NCBI GenBank assembly: GCA_900543035.1
Contig: UQPV01000061.1
Coordinates: forward strand, 1 to 11,396
Origin: an uncultured Solobacterium sp.
GTDB taxonomy: Bacteria; Bacillota_I; Bacilli_A; Erysipelotrichales; Erysipelotrichaceae
Length of the DNA: 11,396 nucleotides
Direction of reading: 5' to 3'
Part shown: piece after piece, positions 1 to 7,033 of the stretch
Layout: every line of letters starts with the position of its first letter
How positions within the stretch are numbered: position 1 is the first letter of the stretch
Position numbers and translations under genes: made by a program
The notes under the pieces: generated by a model
The model's input: only the letters and a program-made list of their open reading frames with translations
The model's database searches: none
Told to the model about the DNA's origin: nothing

Positions 1-24
1 GGAAGACCCCAAGCGGGCTCTTCC
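1..24. repeat. Inverted repeat, terminator-like stem without U-tract
   Basis: Positions 1-10 and 15-24 pair as a 10-bp stem (GGAAGA, one C/C mismatch, then CCC/GGG) around a 4-nt loop AAGC. The stem is GC-rich like an intrinsic terminator, but no T-run follows on either strand within the window. It may end a gene lying to the left of the window. The stem is seen directly; the role is a guess. Confidence 0.45.
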
Positions 25-61
25 CATCCCCATATAAAACAAAATACACTAGATACCCCAT

Positions 62-88
62 CCACTTTTATATATCCATTAAAAGTGG
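62..88. repeat. Perfect 9-bp inverted repeat
   Basis: CCACTTTTA (62-70) and TAAAAGTGG (80-88) are exact reverse complements separated by 9 nt. A weaker pair, AAATCT (96-101) and AGATTT (116-121), follows. No reading frame here resembles a known protein. The repeat could be a small hairpin or a regulator site; no function can be assigned. Confidence 0.5.
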
Positions 89-148
89 TGATGATAAATC
101 TGTAGATAACAAAATAGATTTACACTTGTGAAAAAACTAACAAAGAAA

Positions 149-173
149 CTTACACACTTTTCTTGACAAACCC
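149..173. mobile_element. Possible IS256-family terminal inverted repeat (outer end)
   Basis: The stretch around 149-173 contains TTACACACTTTTCTTGACA. It resembles the termini of Firmicutes IS256-family elements, which commonly carry a TTACACA...TTGACA-like end. If right, the element body would lie to the left, and 1-148 would be its non-coding margin. I see no transposase codons or partner repeat in the window, so this rests on remembered resemblance only. The TTGACA at 163-168 could equally be a -35 element, though no good -10 follows. Confidence 0.25.
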
Positions 174-205
174 TCAAAACAATTGGTCATAAAATTTTGA
201 GTTTC

Positions 206-240
206 AAGCAATGTGGGATTATTGATGCCCCACATCGCTT
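206..240. terminator. Strong hairpin, probable terminator
   Basis: AAGCAATGTGGG (206-217) pairs with CCCACATCGCTT (229-240), 12 positions with one A/C mismatch and an 11-nt loop. It lies directly after the stop codon (241-243) of the open - strand stretch 241-447, where a terminator for that strand would sit. The T-run is weak on both strands, so it may be inefficient. A shorter pair, CTCAAAA (173-179) and TTTTGAG (195-201), lies next to it. Confidence 0.45.
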
Positions 241-447
241 TCAATTATCATACTCGTTGGCATCCTTCTTGACATATTTGATGATCGCATTTTTCTCTTG
301 CAGTTTCTCTTCACCTGTATCTGCATTTATGCAATTGGGAACGTGGACATAGATTGATAGTACTTCATTATGGGGGTCTTGATTATTTTTCTCGTTACAA
401 AAGTTTTTACTTTCTAATAAGAAGTAGAGAATGATGGTTAAACAAAG
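241..447 (-). pseudogene. Unidentified C-terminal protein remnant
   Basis: On the - strand there is an open stretch of 68 codons from just after a TAA (448-450) to TGA (241-243). It has no ATG and no ribosome binding site. It starts with a hydrophobic run (ILYFLL) and ends in a charged tail that looks protein-like (VHVPNCINADTGEEKLQEKN, then a lysine-rich end). A hairpin follows the stop at once. This looks like the end of a gene whose start has been lost or shifted out of frame, possibly fused originally to the small membrane gene just upstream on the same strand. I do not recognise the family, and chance coding is possible. Confidence 0.3.
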
Positions 448-469
448 TTATCCAATCGCTTTATCGAAA

Positions 470-640
470 TTAGTGCACCCATCTGGAAACCAGGCTCAGG
501 ATGACCCCGCACCAAAGCAATGCTGTCGCGATGAACGCCGCATGAATAGAGGCGGTAAAGAAATAGATGATGAACACGATGGCAGCCAGAAGGTATAATA
601 TGCCGGAACATATTCTGAGACGGTACGCACGCGGACTCAT
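470..640 (-). CDS. Small two-TM membrane protein, 56 aa
   Basis: This - strand gene starts at ATG 638-640 with a near-perfect Shine-Dalgarno AGGAGG seven bases upstream, and ends at TAA 470-472. The product starts MSPRAYRLRICSG and has two hydrophobic segments, about residues 13-29 (ILYLLAAIVFIIYFF core) and 33-52 (AAFIATALLWCGVILSL core), joined by a short turn. The basic N-terminus predicts an N-in, C-in hairpin in the membrane. It is divergent from the his operon and shares the 640-780 promoter region, which contains palindromes resembling Fur-family boxes. The overlapping 438-713 frame on the same strand gives a non-membrane, low-quality peptide and lacks this ribosome binding site, so I prefer this frame. 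Family and function are unknown. Confidence 0.65.
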   Translation of the reverse strand: MSPRAYRLRICSGILYLLAAIVFIIYFFTASIHAAFIATALLWCGVILSLVSRWVH

Positions 641-697
641 GAGCATCCCTCCTGAGATTAGTATGGCAGGTTTGCTGAGGATGATTCTTTACTTTGT

Positions 698-731
698 TGA
701 AAATAATTTTCATTTGCTGAAACTGTTTTCA
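698..731. promoter_or_regulatory. Tandem palindromes resembling Fur-family operator boxes
   Basis: TGAAAATAATTTTCA (698-712) is a perfect 7-1-7 palindrome. It differs from the classical Bacillus Fur 7-1-7 box (TGATAATNATTATCA) only at the two symmetric positions 4 and 12. A related, weaker palindrome, TGAAACTGTTTTCA (718-731), starts 20 nt later, about two helical turns. Both lie between the divergent small membrane gene (start 640) and the his -35 (740), so a bound regulator could affect either. The palindromes are seen directly; assignment to Fur, PerR or another regulator is inference. Confidence 0.4.
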
Positions 732-739
732 AATTTTTG

Positions 740-771
740 TTGACATCAGTTTTCCGGCATAGTAATATAAT
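740..771 (+). promoter_or_regulatory. Probable his operon sigma-A promoter
   Basis: A consensus TTGACA lies at 740-745. Downstream is TAATAT at 763-768 (17-nt spacer) overlapping a perfect TATAAT at 766-771 (20-nt spacer), so the exact -10 is uncertain. Either choice puts the transcript start near 775-780, just before the T-box stem I sequences, which fits the known layout of T-box operons. Confidence 0.65.
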
Positions 772-784
772 GGTATACGAATAA

Positions 785-1036
785 CAAAGACGGGGAAAAG
801 GAGCAGTAACAGTCCGGATCATGACAGAGACTTCTCGGCTGGTGGAAGAGAAGATGGGAAGGCTGCGAACACACCTTGGAGTCCTGAAGGTGAACCATGC
901 AGTAGCCTTCAGCGGAAACGGCATCCGTTACCGTGCCGGAGTATGCAGATACTCACAGAGGCCGGTTTCGTGAGGAGCCGGTGAAAAAAGGTGGCACCAC
1001 GATCAGACTTTCGTCCTTTGGATGAGAGTCTTTTTT
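785..1036 (+). promoter_or_regulatory. T-box riboswitch, histidine specifier (tRNA-His)
   Basis: This leader senses uncharged tRNA and controls transcription of the his operon. Seen in order: the AGTAA of the stem I base near 805; CAGAGA (AG bulge type) near 825; the GGTG loop motif near 841; and the specifier strand GAA-CAC-ACC (867-875), whose CAC at 870-872 is a histidine codon. A perfect 7-bp stem II pairs 884-890 with 906-912, and a stem III-like CCGG/CCGG pair lies around 963-981. The T-box proper is GGTGGCACCACG. The antiterminator can be drawn as AAAGG (987-991) with CCTTT (1015-1019), bulge TGGCACC (992-998), and ACGA (999-1002) with TCGT (1011-1014). It is mutually exclusive with the terminator at 1005-1036. 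The bulge base after TGG is C, which would pair with a G discriminator, although bacterial tRNA-His normally carries C73. Confidence 0.93.
1005..1036 (+). terminator. T-box regulated intrinsic terminator
   Basis: AGACTTTCGTCC (1005-1016) pairs with GGATGAGAGTCT (1020-1031) as a 12-bp stem with two G-U pairs and a TTT loop, followed by six T (1031-1036). Its 5' arm overlaps the antiterminator 3' strands (1011-1019), so only one structure can form. It lies 19 nt before the hisZ start. Confidence 0.9.
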
Positions 1037-1055
1037 GTTAGAAGGAGGAGAAGCG

Positions 1056-2174
1056 ATGAAACAATTCACGATTCCTGAGGGCATGCGCGATCTGATCCCG
1101 GAAGAATGCCGGATCAGAACAAAGCTGAGAAATGATATCGAAGCCAGACTGGACAGCTGGGGCTATGAAGAAGTCATCACACCGACCGTGGAATTTTACA
1201 AGACATACGAGGCTGGGTTTGACAACATCAATGAACAAGACATGTATAAATTCTTTGACGCACAAGGCCGCATCCTGATGCTCAGGGCCGATATGACCAT
1301 CCCGATCGCCCGGCTGACCGCGACCAAATACAAAGATGCGCCGGTACCGCTGCGGTTTCGCTATTGCGCCAACGTCTTCAAGGTCCATGAAGAACTGAGC
1401 GGGCTGAAGAACGAAATCAGCGACTGCGGAGTGGAATTGATCGGACTGGAAGAAGTTCCTGGCGATCTGGAGATCCTGATGACAGCTCTCGATGCCCTGG
1501 AAGTCGTCAATGACCGCAAATGGGTATTGGAGATCGGCAATATCAATTTCTTTAGGGAAGCATGCCGGTATGCGAAGATCAGTGAGCAAGATGCAGAAGA
1601 GCTGGCAGAGCTGATCGACGAAAAAAGCCTGCGTTCATTGGAAGAAAAGCTGACACAGCTGCAGCTGAAGCCGGAATATCAGCGCTTTTTCAACCGCTTG
1701 CCCTGGCTGAGCGGACGAGAGGAAATGCTGGAAGAAGCGAGACAGTACTGTTTTTGCAAAGAGCTGACCGTCATCTTGGATCGGCTGGAGGATCTTGCGG
1801 AAGATCTGGAGGCGCTGGGCTGCGCTCGCGTGCAGTTTGATCTGGGCAAGACCAAAAACCTGAACTACTATACCGGCATCGTGTTTGAAGCTTATGTGGA
1901 CGGCGTAGGCAAACGCGTGCTCAGCGGCGGTCGCTATGATACGCTGATCGGCAAATATGGCAGGAAGCTTCCGGCTGTCGGCTTTTCCATCAAGCTCGAT
2001 GCGCTGGCTGAAGTGGCTCAGGCCCCAGAAGAAACAAAAGCATTGGTGATCCGTTTCCATCCCAATGCGCGTGTGGAAGCGCTCCGCGCTGCCGCAAGAT
2101 ATCGGAAAGAACACAGAAAGATCAGACTGATGCCCGATCAGCACGCATTGGCCATCAGCGTCGAGGAGGAATGA
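1056..2174 (+). CDS. hisZ: ATP phosphoribosyltransferase regulatory subunit HisZ, 372 aa
   Basis: HisZ is a histidyl-tRNA synthetase paralogue without aminoacylation activity. It forms a hetero-octamer with short HisG and confers activity and histidine feedback on the first step of the pathway. The class II core is visible: TIPEGMRDLIPEE at the N-terminus, motif 2 around residues 76-110 (LRADMTIPIARL, FRYCANVFK), the YYTGIVFE segment at 271-278 and motif 3 near 291-310 (GGRYDTLIGKYG). The C-terminal anticodon-binding domain of true HisRS is absent, with only about 60 residues after motif 3, which separates it from hisS. I chose ATG 1056 because GGAGGAG lies six bases before it; an upstream in-frame ATG at 1035 lies inside the terminator T-run. 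The stop overlaps the hisG ribosome binding and start region. Confidence 0.95.
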   Translation: MKQFTIPEGMRDLIPEECRIRTKLRNDIEARLDSWGYEEVITPTVEFYKTYEAGFDNINEQDMYKFFDAQGRILMLRADMTIPIARLTATKYKDAPVPLRFRYCANVFKVHEELSGLKNEISDCGVELIGLEEVPGDLEILMTALDALEVVNDRKWVLEIGNINFFREACRYAKISEQDAEELAELIDEKSLRSLEEKLTQLQLKPEYQRFFNRLPWLSGREEMLEEARQYCFCKELTVILDRLEDLAEDLEALGCARVQFDLGKTKNLNYYTGIVFEAYVDGVGKRVLSGGRYDTLIGKYGRKLPAVGFSIKLDALAEVAQAPEETKALVIRFHPNARVEALRAAARYRKEHRKIRLMPDQHALAISVEEE

Positions 2175-2176
2175 TC

Positions 2177-2815
2177 ATGCTTTCGATCGCATTGACCAAA
2201 GGCCGCCTGGAAAAAGAGAGCGTACGCATGTTCGAACGCTGCGGCTATGGCGTAGAAGTACTGAAAAACAAAGGCCGTCAGCTGGTGTTCCACGATACGG
2301 TCAAGGACAACCGCTACTTTCTCGTCAAAGCGGCGGACAGCGTGACCTATGTCGAGCATGGCGTGGCAGATATCGGCTTTGTCGGGAAAGATACCCTGAT
2401 GGAAGCAAATGGAAAATATTATGAGATGATGGATCTGGGAATCGGCAAATGCGGCTTTATCGTGGCTGCCTTGCCGGGATGCAGCCCCTTTGAGAAGATC
2501 GGTCACATCAAGATCGGCAGCAAATACCCTAATGTGGCCCGCAGCTATTTCCGCAGCCGCGGCATGGATGTGGAAGTCATCAAGATCGAAGGCAGCGTGG
2601 AGCTTGCCCCGATCCTGGGACTGTGTGACGCCATCGTCGATATCATGGAGACCGGAACGACATTAAAGGAAAACGGGCTCATCGTCTATGAACGGATCTG
2701 TGACATCAGCGCCAGAGTGATCGTCAACCGCGCCAGCTTCAAGCTGAAGCGTGATGAGATCATGGAGCTGCTTGATGATCTGAAGAAAGTGAGGGATGAA
2801 GATGCGGTTAAATAA
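2177..2815 (+). CDS. hisG: ATP phosphoribosyltransferase catalytic subunit HisG (short form), 212 aa
   Basis: HisG condenses ATP and PRPP to phosphoribosyl-ATP, the committed step of histidine synthesis, in the cytoplasm. The protein begins MLSIALTKGRLEKES, carries GVADIGFVGKD at residues 62-72, and has the PRPP-binding loop DAIVDIMETGTTLKENGL at 151-168. At 212 residues it is the short form lacking the C-terminal ACT-like regulatory domain, which explains the hisZ gene directly upstream. ATG 2177 is preferred over ATG 2171 because the GAGGAGGA ribosome binding site (2163-2170) abuts 2171 but sits six bases from 2177. The 3' end overlaps hisD by 14 nt. Confidence 0.96.
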   Translation: MLSIALTKGRLEKESVRMFERCGYGVEVLKNKGRQLVFHDTVKDNRYFLVKAADSVTYVEHGVADIGFVGKDTLMEANGKYYEMMDLGIGKCGFIVAALPGCSPFEKIGHIKIGSKYPNVARSYFRSRGMDVEVIKIEGSVELAPILGLCDAIVDIMETGTTLKENGLIVYERICDISARVIVNRASFKLKRDEIMELLDDLKKVRDEDAVK

Positions 2816-4088
2816 GATTGACAGTAAAGATGTCCAGGCGCTTTCCGCCTATCTGGAAAGCCGCGAGGCCGGCGTCGATCAGCAGATGAATGCGAAAGTG
2901 CTCGATATCATCGAACAGGTGCGGACCCGCAAAGATGACGCGCTGCTGGAGTATACCGAAAAGTTCGACCATGTGAAGCTGGATTCACTGATCATGAGCG
3001 AAGAGGAGATCGAGGCAGTGATGAGCAAAGTGGATGCATCGCTGATCGCTGACCTGAAAGAAGCGGCAGAAAACATCGCTTGTTATCATGAGAAACAGCT
3101 GCAGGAAGGATATGAGATCCAGAAAGAAGACGGTGTTTACCTGGGACAGCGCGTCATCCCGCTGGAGCGTGTCGGCGTCTATGTGCCAGGCGGACGCGCC
3201 GCTTATCCCAGCACTGTGCTCATGAATGTCATCCCGGCCAAGATCGCCGGCGTCAAGGAGATCGTGATGGTCACGCCGCCCTCAGCAGATGGCAGCGTAG
3301 ATCCGGTCATTGCGGCCGCCGCGCATATCGCCGGCGTGACCCGCATCTGCAAGGTCGGCGGTGCACAGGCCGTGGCTGCCCTCGCTTATGGCACCCAGAG
3401 CATCCCGCGCGTGGATAAGATCGTCGGGCCGGGAAATGCGTATGTCGCCTGTGCCAAGCGCCTGGTCTACGGCAAGGTCGACATCGATATGATCGCCGGT
3501 CCAAGCGAGATCCTCGTCATCGCGGATAAAGACGCTGATCCTGAATATGTGGCTGCCGATATGATCTCCCAGGCCGAGCATGATCCGATGGCCAGCAGCA
3601 TCCTCATCACGGATGATGAAACGCTGGTGGAAAAAGTTGAAGAAGCGCTGCAGCGGCAGAGCGACGCTTTGCCCAGACAGGAGATCATTTCTCAGAGCCT
3701 GAGCAATTACGGTACTGTGATGGTATGCGATACCATCGAAGAATGCATCGAAAAAGCCAATGCCATCGCGCCGGAGCATCTGGAGCTCATGGTGCAGGAT
3801 GCCCGCAGCTGGCTGCCGCTTGTCCGAAATGCCGGAAGCGTCTTTTTGGGCTACTATACTTGTGAGAGCATCGGCGATTATTTCGGCGGATGCAATCATG
3901 TGCTGCCGACCAATGGCACGGCTCGCTTTGCCTCTGCGCTGAGCTGTGATTCCTTCATCAAGAAGAGCAGCTATCTGCATTACAGCAAGGAAGCATTGCA
4001 GCGCGACGGTGGAAAGATCATGAACATCGCCCATCATGAATCGCTGGACGGGCACGCCAACGCGGTGAAAGTGAGGATGAAGCCATGA
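2802..4088 (+). CDS. hisD: Histidinol dehydrogenase HisD, 428 aa
   Basis: HisD performs the last two oxidations, histidinol to histidine with two NAD, using a zinc ion. Expected active-site residues are present at nearly Salmonella numbering: zinc ligands Q257 and H260 (SQAEHDP), D359 (ESIGDY) and H418 (GHANAVKVR), and the catalytic pair E325-H326 (APEHLE). The nucleotide-binding region includes GVYVPGGRAAYPS near 125-137 and VGPGNAYV near 208-215. Full length matches the family. The start overlaps the end of hisG. ATG 2802 has GAGGG six bases upstream, whereas ATG 2796 touches that site. The sequence GGCNHVLPTNGTARF replaces the more common SGTNHVLPTYG-type segment, a mild variation in a loop near the active site. 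Confidence 0.97.
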   Translation: MRLNKIDSKDVQALSAYLESREAGVDQQMNAKVLDIIEQVRTRKDDALLEYTEKFDHVKLDSLIMSEEEIEAVMSKVDASLIADLKEAAENIACYHEKQLQEGYEIQKEDGVYLGQRVIPLERVGVYVPGGRAAYPSTVLMNVIPAKIAGVKEIVMVTPPSADGSVDPVIAAAAHIAGVTRICKVGGAQAVAALAYGTQSIPRVDKIVGPGNAYVACAKRLVYGKVDIDMIAGPSEILVIADKDADPEYVAADMISQAEHDPMASSILITDDETLVEKVEEALQRQSDALPRQEIISQSLSNYGTVMVCDTIEECIEKANAIAPEHLELMVQDARSWLPLVRNAGSVFLGYYTCESIGDYFGGCNHVLPTNGTARFASALSCDSFIKKSSYLHYSKEALQRDGGKIMNIAHHESLDGHANAVKVRMKP

Positions 4089-5113
4089 AACAGACGAGTC
4101 AGTATCAGGCCATGAAGCAGGAAGGCATCCTGCTCAACGCCAATGAAAGCAGCGTGAACCTGCCTCTGGCGATACGGGAAGAGATCGCGCAGGCCATCCA
4201 GGAAACGGCATTCAACCGTTATCCGCAGGATGACTATACGGCTTTGCGTGAAGCCTATGCCCGCTATCTTCAGCTTCAGCCGGAACAGATCATCGCTGGA
4301 AATGGCTCAGATGAGATGCTTGGGCTGATGATCGGCCTGTATATCGGAAAAGGCAAAAAGCTGTATACGCTTGCCCCGGACTTTTCGATGTATGACTATT
4401 ATTGCGGCATGCATGACGGAGAGATGTGCAGATGGACGATCAAACCTGGAGAAGCATTCGACACAGAAGGCTTCATCGCCTATGGCAGGCAGGAGCAGGT
4501 GAGCATGGTGCTGTTTTCCAATCCCAACAATCCGACGGGAGGAAGCATACCTAAATCAGAGCTGTGCCGCATCGTGGAGGCATTTGCCGACATTCCGGTG
4601 ATCATCGATGAAGCCTATGCGGAATTTGATGATTCGAGCATGATCGATATGCTGGATCGTTATGATCATCTGTTCGTGACGCGGACGCTGTCCAAAGCAT
4701 TCTCTCTGGCGGCCATCCGCTGCGGATTCCTGCTGGGAAACGCCAAGGCGATGGATAAGATCCGCTCGGCCAAGGTGCCGTATAATGTCAATGTGCTGAG
4801 CGAGCGCGCAGCGCGGATCGTGCTTGCTCACCATGAGGAGATCACCGCTGCGGCAGATGCGCTGAAGGCGCGTCGTGATCAGATGTTCATCCAGCTGAAG
4901 CAGCTGGAGGATGAGACGCTGACCGTGTATCCGTCGAAAGCCAATTACTTCTATGGCCGCTGCACGAAAAAGGAAGAACTGCTGCAGGCGTTTGCGGATG
5001 CCGGCATTCAGATCCGCAGCTATGCGGATGAAGGCTTCCGCATCACTGTGGGCACAGAAGAGGAAAATGCCCTTGTGCTCAGCGTATTGAAGACATACAG
5101 GAGGAATGCATGA
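4085..5113 (+). CDS. hisC: Histidinol-phosphate aminotransferase HisC, 342 aa
   Basis: HisC is a PLP enzyme of fold type I that converts imidazole acetol-phosphate and glutamate to histidinol-phosphate. Visible landmarks are the substrate-binding N-terminal LNANESSVNLP, AGNGSDEM (71-78) for PLP phosphate binding, NPNNPTG (146-152), IIDEAYAEF (173-181, with the PLP-ring Asp) and the Schiff-base lysine K204 in TLSKAFSLA, followed by IRCGFLLG (211-218). Length is typical. The ATG overlaps the hisD stop as ATGA, with GTGAGG eight bases upstream, so translation is coupled. Confidence 0.96.
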   Translation: MKQTSQYQAMKQEGILLNANESSVNLPLAIREEIAQAIQETAFNRYPQDDYTALREAYARYLQLQPEQIIAGNGSDEMLGLMIGLYIGKGKKLYTLAPDFSMYDYYCGMHDGEMCRWTIKPGEAFDTEGFIAYGRQEQVSMVLFSNPNNPTGGSIPKSELCRIVEAFADIPVIIDEAYAEFDDSSMIDMLDRYDHLFVTRTLSKAFSLAAIRCGFLLGNAKAMDKIRSAKVPYNVNVLSERAARIVLAHHEEITAAADALKARRDQMFIQLKQLEDETLTVYPSKANYFYGRCTKKEELLQAFADAGIQIRSYADEGFRITVGTEEENALVLSVLKTYRRNA

Positions 5114-5694
5114 TGAAGCGGACAGCACAGCTGCAAAGAGAGACCAAAGAGACGGCGGTCTTCGTGAAGATGGATCTGGATGGCAGCGGAAAAAGCGATA
5201 TCGACACCGGCGTGGGCTTCTTTGACCATATGCTCACCTTGTTCGCCTTTCATTCCGGCATCGATCTGCAGGTGAAGGCAAAGGGCGATCTGCACGTCTG
5301 CGATCACCACCTGATCGAAGATACCGGCATCGTGCTGGGCAAGGTGCTGAAGGAGGCGCTGGGCGATAAACGCGGCATCGCCCGTTATGGCAGTGCCCGC
5401 GTCCCGATGGATGAGACGCTGTGCTGTGTCGATCTGGACTTCAGCGGAAGGAGCTACCTCGTGTATCACTGCGAACTAAAGCGTGATCAGATCGGCGCCT
5501 ATTCCTGTGAGATGACGCCGGAATTCCTGCGCGCCTTTGCCGTTCAGGCAGAGTTGACGCTGCACGTGAATGTGTTGTATGGAGAAAATGACCATCATAA
5601 AGTGGAGGCGATCTTCAAGGCAATGGGCAGAGCGGTCCGCAGCGCCGTCTGCATCGTCAGCGACGAGCTGCCATCCACCAAAGGAGTGATATAG
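5110..5694 (+). CDS. hisB: Imidazoleglycerol-phosphate dehydratase HisB, 194 aa
   Basis: HisB dehydrates imidazoleglycerol-phosphate to imidazole acetol-phosphate with a di-manganese centre. Metal-binding motifs are present: GFFDHML (36-42), HVCDHHLIEDTG (62-73) and GENDHHKVEAIFKAMGRA (158-175). At 194 residues it is the dehydratase alone, without the N-terminal HAD phosphatase domain found in the enterobacterial bifunctional HisB. The ATG at 5110 overlaps the hisC stop; a second ATG at 5113 is equally spaced from the AGGAGG (5099-5104) and could be the true start, shortening the protein by one residue. Confidence 0.96.
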   Translation: MMKRTAQLQRETKETAVFVKMDLDGSGKSDIDTGVGFFDHMLTLFAFHSGIDLQVKAKGDLHVCDHHLIEDTGIVLGKVLKEALGDKRGIARYGSARVPMDETLCCVDLDFSGRSYLVYHCELKRDQIGAYSCEMTPEFLRAFAVQAELTLHVNVLYGENDHHKVEAIFKAMGRAVRSAVCIVSDELPSTKGVI

Positions 5695-6315
5695 ATGATC
5701 GCGATCATTGATTATGGCATGGGTAACCTGCACAGTGTCTACAATGCCTTGCAGGCCATCGGGGCTCAGGCAGAGATCACCAGTGACCCTGAACAGCTGA
5801 AACAGGCAGATGGCATTATCCTGCCAGGCGTCGGCGCTTTCCGGGACTGCATGCGCAACCTGGAACAAAGCGGGCTGATCGACACGATTAAGAGCGAAGC
5901 GGCGCAGGGCAAGCCATTGCTGGGCATCTGCCTGGGCATGCAGGTGCTGTTTGAAAAAGGATATGAAGTGGAAGAATGCGCCGGGCTTGGCTTGCTTCAG
6001 GGCGAGATCCGTCTCATGGAAGATCCGGATGTCAAGATCCCGCACATCGGCTGGAACCGGCTGGAAGTCATCCATCCGGACACCATCCTGCAAGAAGGGG
6101 AGCATCCATTCGTATACTATGTGCATTCTTATCGTGCGCAGGATCATCGCGATGAAGATCTGGTGGCCTATTCTGAATATGGGTCGCTGAAGATCCCCGG
6201 CTATGTGCGTCATGGCAACATCCTGGGCATGCAGTATCATCCAGAGAAGAGCGGAGAAGACGGCCTGAACATGCTCAGGAAGTTTGCCGCGCTGTGTGAG
6301 GAGGGAAAAGCATGA
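5695..6315 (+). CDS. hisH: Imidazole glycerol phosphate synthase, glutaminase subunit HisH, 206 aa
   Basis: HisH is a class I glutamine amidotransferase that hydrolyses glutamine and channels ammonia to HisF. The catalytic triad is visible: C79 in GICLGMQ, and H182 and E184 in MQYHPEKSGEDG. The N-terminal IIDYGMGNLHSV and PGVGAF (44-49) are typical. The start codon immediately follows the hisB TAG, with AAAGGAG just upstream. Length is normal. It is encoded four genes from its partner hisF by pathway logic but only hisA separates them, the usual HisH-HisA-HisF order. Confidence 0.96.
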   Translation: MIAIIDYGMGNLHSVYNALQAIGAQAEITSDPEQLKQADGIILPGVGAFRDCMRNLEQSGLIDTIKSEAAQGKPLLGICLGMQVLFEKGYEVEECAGLGLLQGEIRLMEDPDVKIPHIGWNRLEVIHPDTILQEGEHPFVYYVHSYRAQDHRDEDLVAYSEYGSLKIPGYVRHGNILGMQYHPEKSGEDGLNMLRKFAALCEEGKA

Positions 6316-7031
6316 TCATCCTGCCGGCCATCGATATCATAGACAGAAAACCGGTCCGTCTGTATCAGGGGGACTATGCGCAGAAAGAGATCGTCGGCTC
6401 CAGCGTGATGGAGCTGGCCAAGAACTTTGAGCAAAGCGGCGCAGAATACATCCATCTGGTCGATCTGGATGGAGCGAAGGAGGGCAAGCGCGTCAACCAT
6501 GAGATCATCCTGGAGACGGCGCATGCGCTCGATGTTCCCGTGGAGGTCGGCGGCGGCATCCGCACCATGGCGCAGATCGAAAGCTATCTGGAAAACGGCA
6601 TCGACCGCGTGATCCTGGGAACGAGCGCCATGGAAGATCCGCAGCTGCTGCAGGATGCCTTGCGCAGATATGGAGAGCGGATCGCCGTGGGCATCGACTG
6701 CCGCGACGGTCTGGTATATGGCAGAGGCTGGCTGGAGGCCAGCGAGCTGCATTACATCACATTTGCCAAACAGCTGGAAGAGATGGGCGTACAAACGGTC
6801 ATCGTCACGGATATTTCCAAGGATGGCACGCTGAGCGGCCCCAATACCGACATGCTCGCCGCATTGAAGGGACAAAGCGGCATGCGCATCATCGCCAGCG
6901 GCGGCATCCGCAGCATCGAGGATATCGCCGCGCTGAAACAGCTCGGCCTGTATGGCGCCATCACAGGAAAAGCGATGTACCATGGCACGCTGGATCTGAA
7001 GGCAGCCATCTCGCTGTGCAGGGAGGAATAG
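6312..7031 (+). CDS. hisA: ProFAR isomerase HisA, 239 aa
   Basis: HisA performs the Amadori rearrangement of N'-[(5'-phosphoribosyl)formimino]-AICAR ribonucleotide to PRFAR. It is a TIM barrel of two half-barrels. Seen are the general base D8 in [14 protein letters not shown], phosphate-binding GGGIR (80-84), GIDCRDG with catalytic-type D129, and [13 protein letters not shown] (166-178). The second phosphate site ASGGIRS lies near 196-202. Start overlaps the hisH stop as ATGA and is preceded by GAGGAGGG. Length is typical of the family. Confidence 0.96.
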   Translation: MIILPAIDIIDRKPVRLYQGDYAQKEIVGSSVMELAKNFEQSGAEYIHLVDLDGAKEGKRVNHEIILETAHALDVPVEVGGGIRTMAQIESYLENGIDRVILGTSAMEDPQLLQDALRRYGERIAVGIDCRDGLVYGRGWLEASELHYITFAKQLEEMGVQTVIVTDISKDGTLSGPNTDMLAALKGQSGMRIIASGGIRSIEDIAALKQLGLYGAITGKAMYHGTLDLKAAISLCREE

Positions 7032-7033
7032 GT

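Noticed and set aside
438..713. 91-codon frame on the - strand
   Set aside because: It overlaps the 56-aa membrane protein in another frame, starts without a ribosome binding site inside the palindrome region and has a composition (many His, Arg, Cys) typical of a shadow frame.
658..924. 88-codon frame on the - strand
   Set aside because: It lies antisense across the his promoter and T-box stem I, whose RNA structure explains the sequence; no ribosome binding site.
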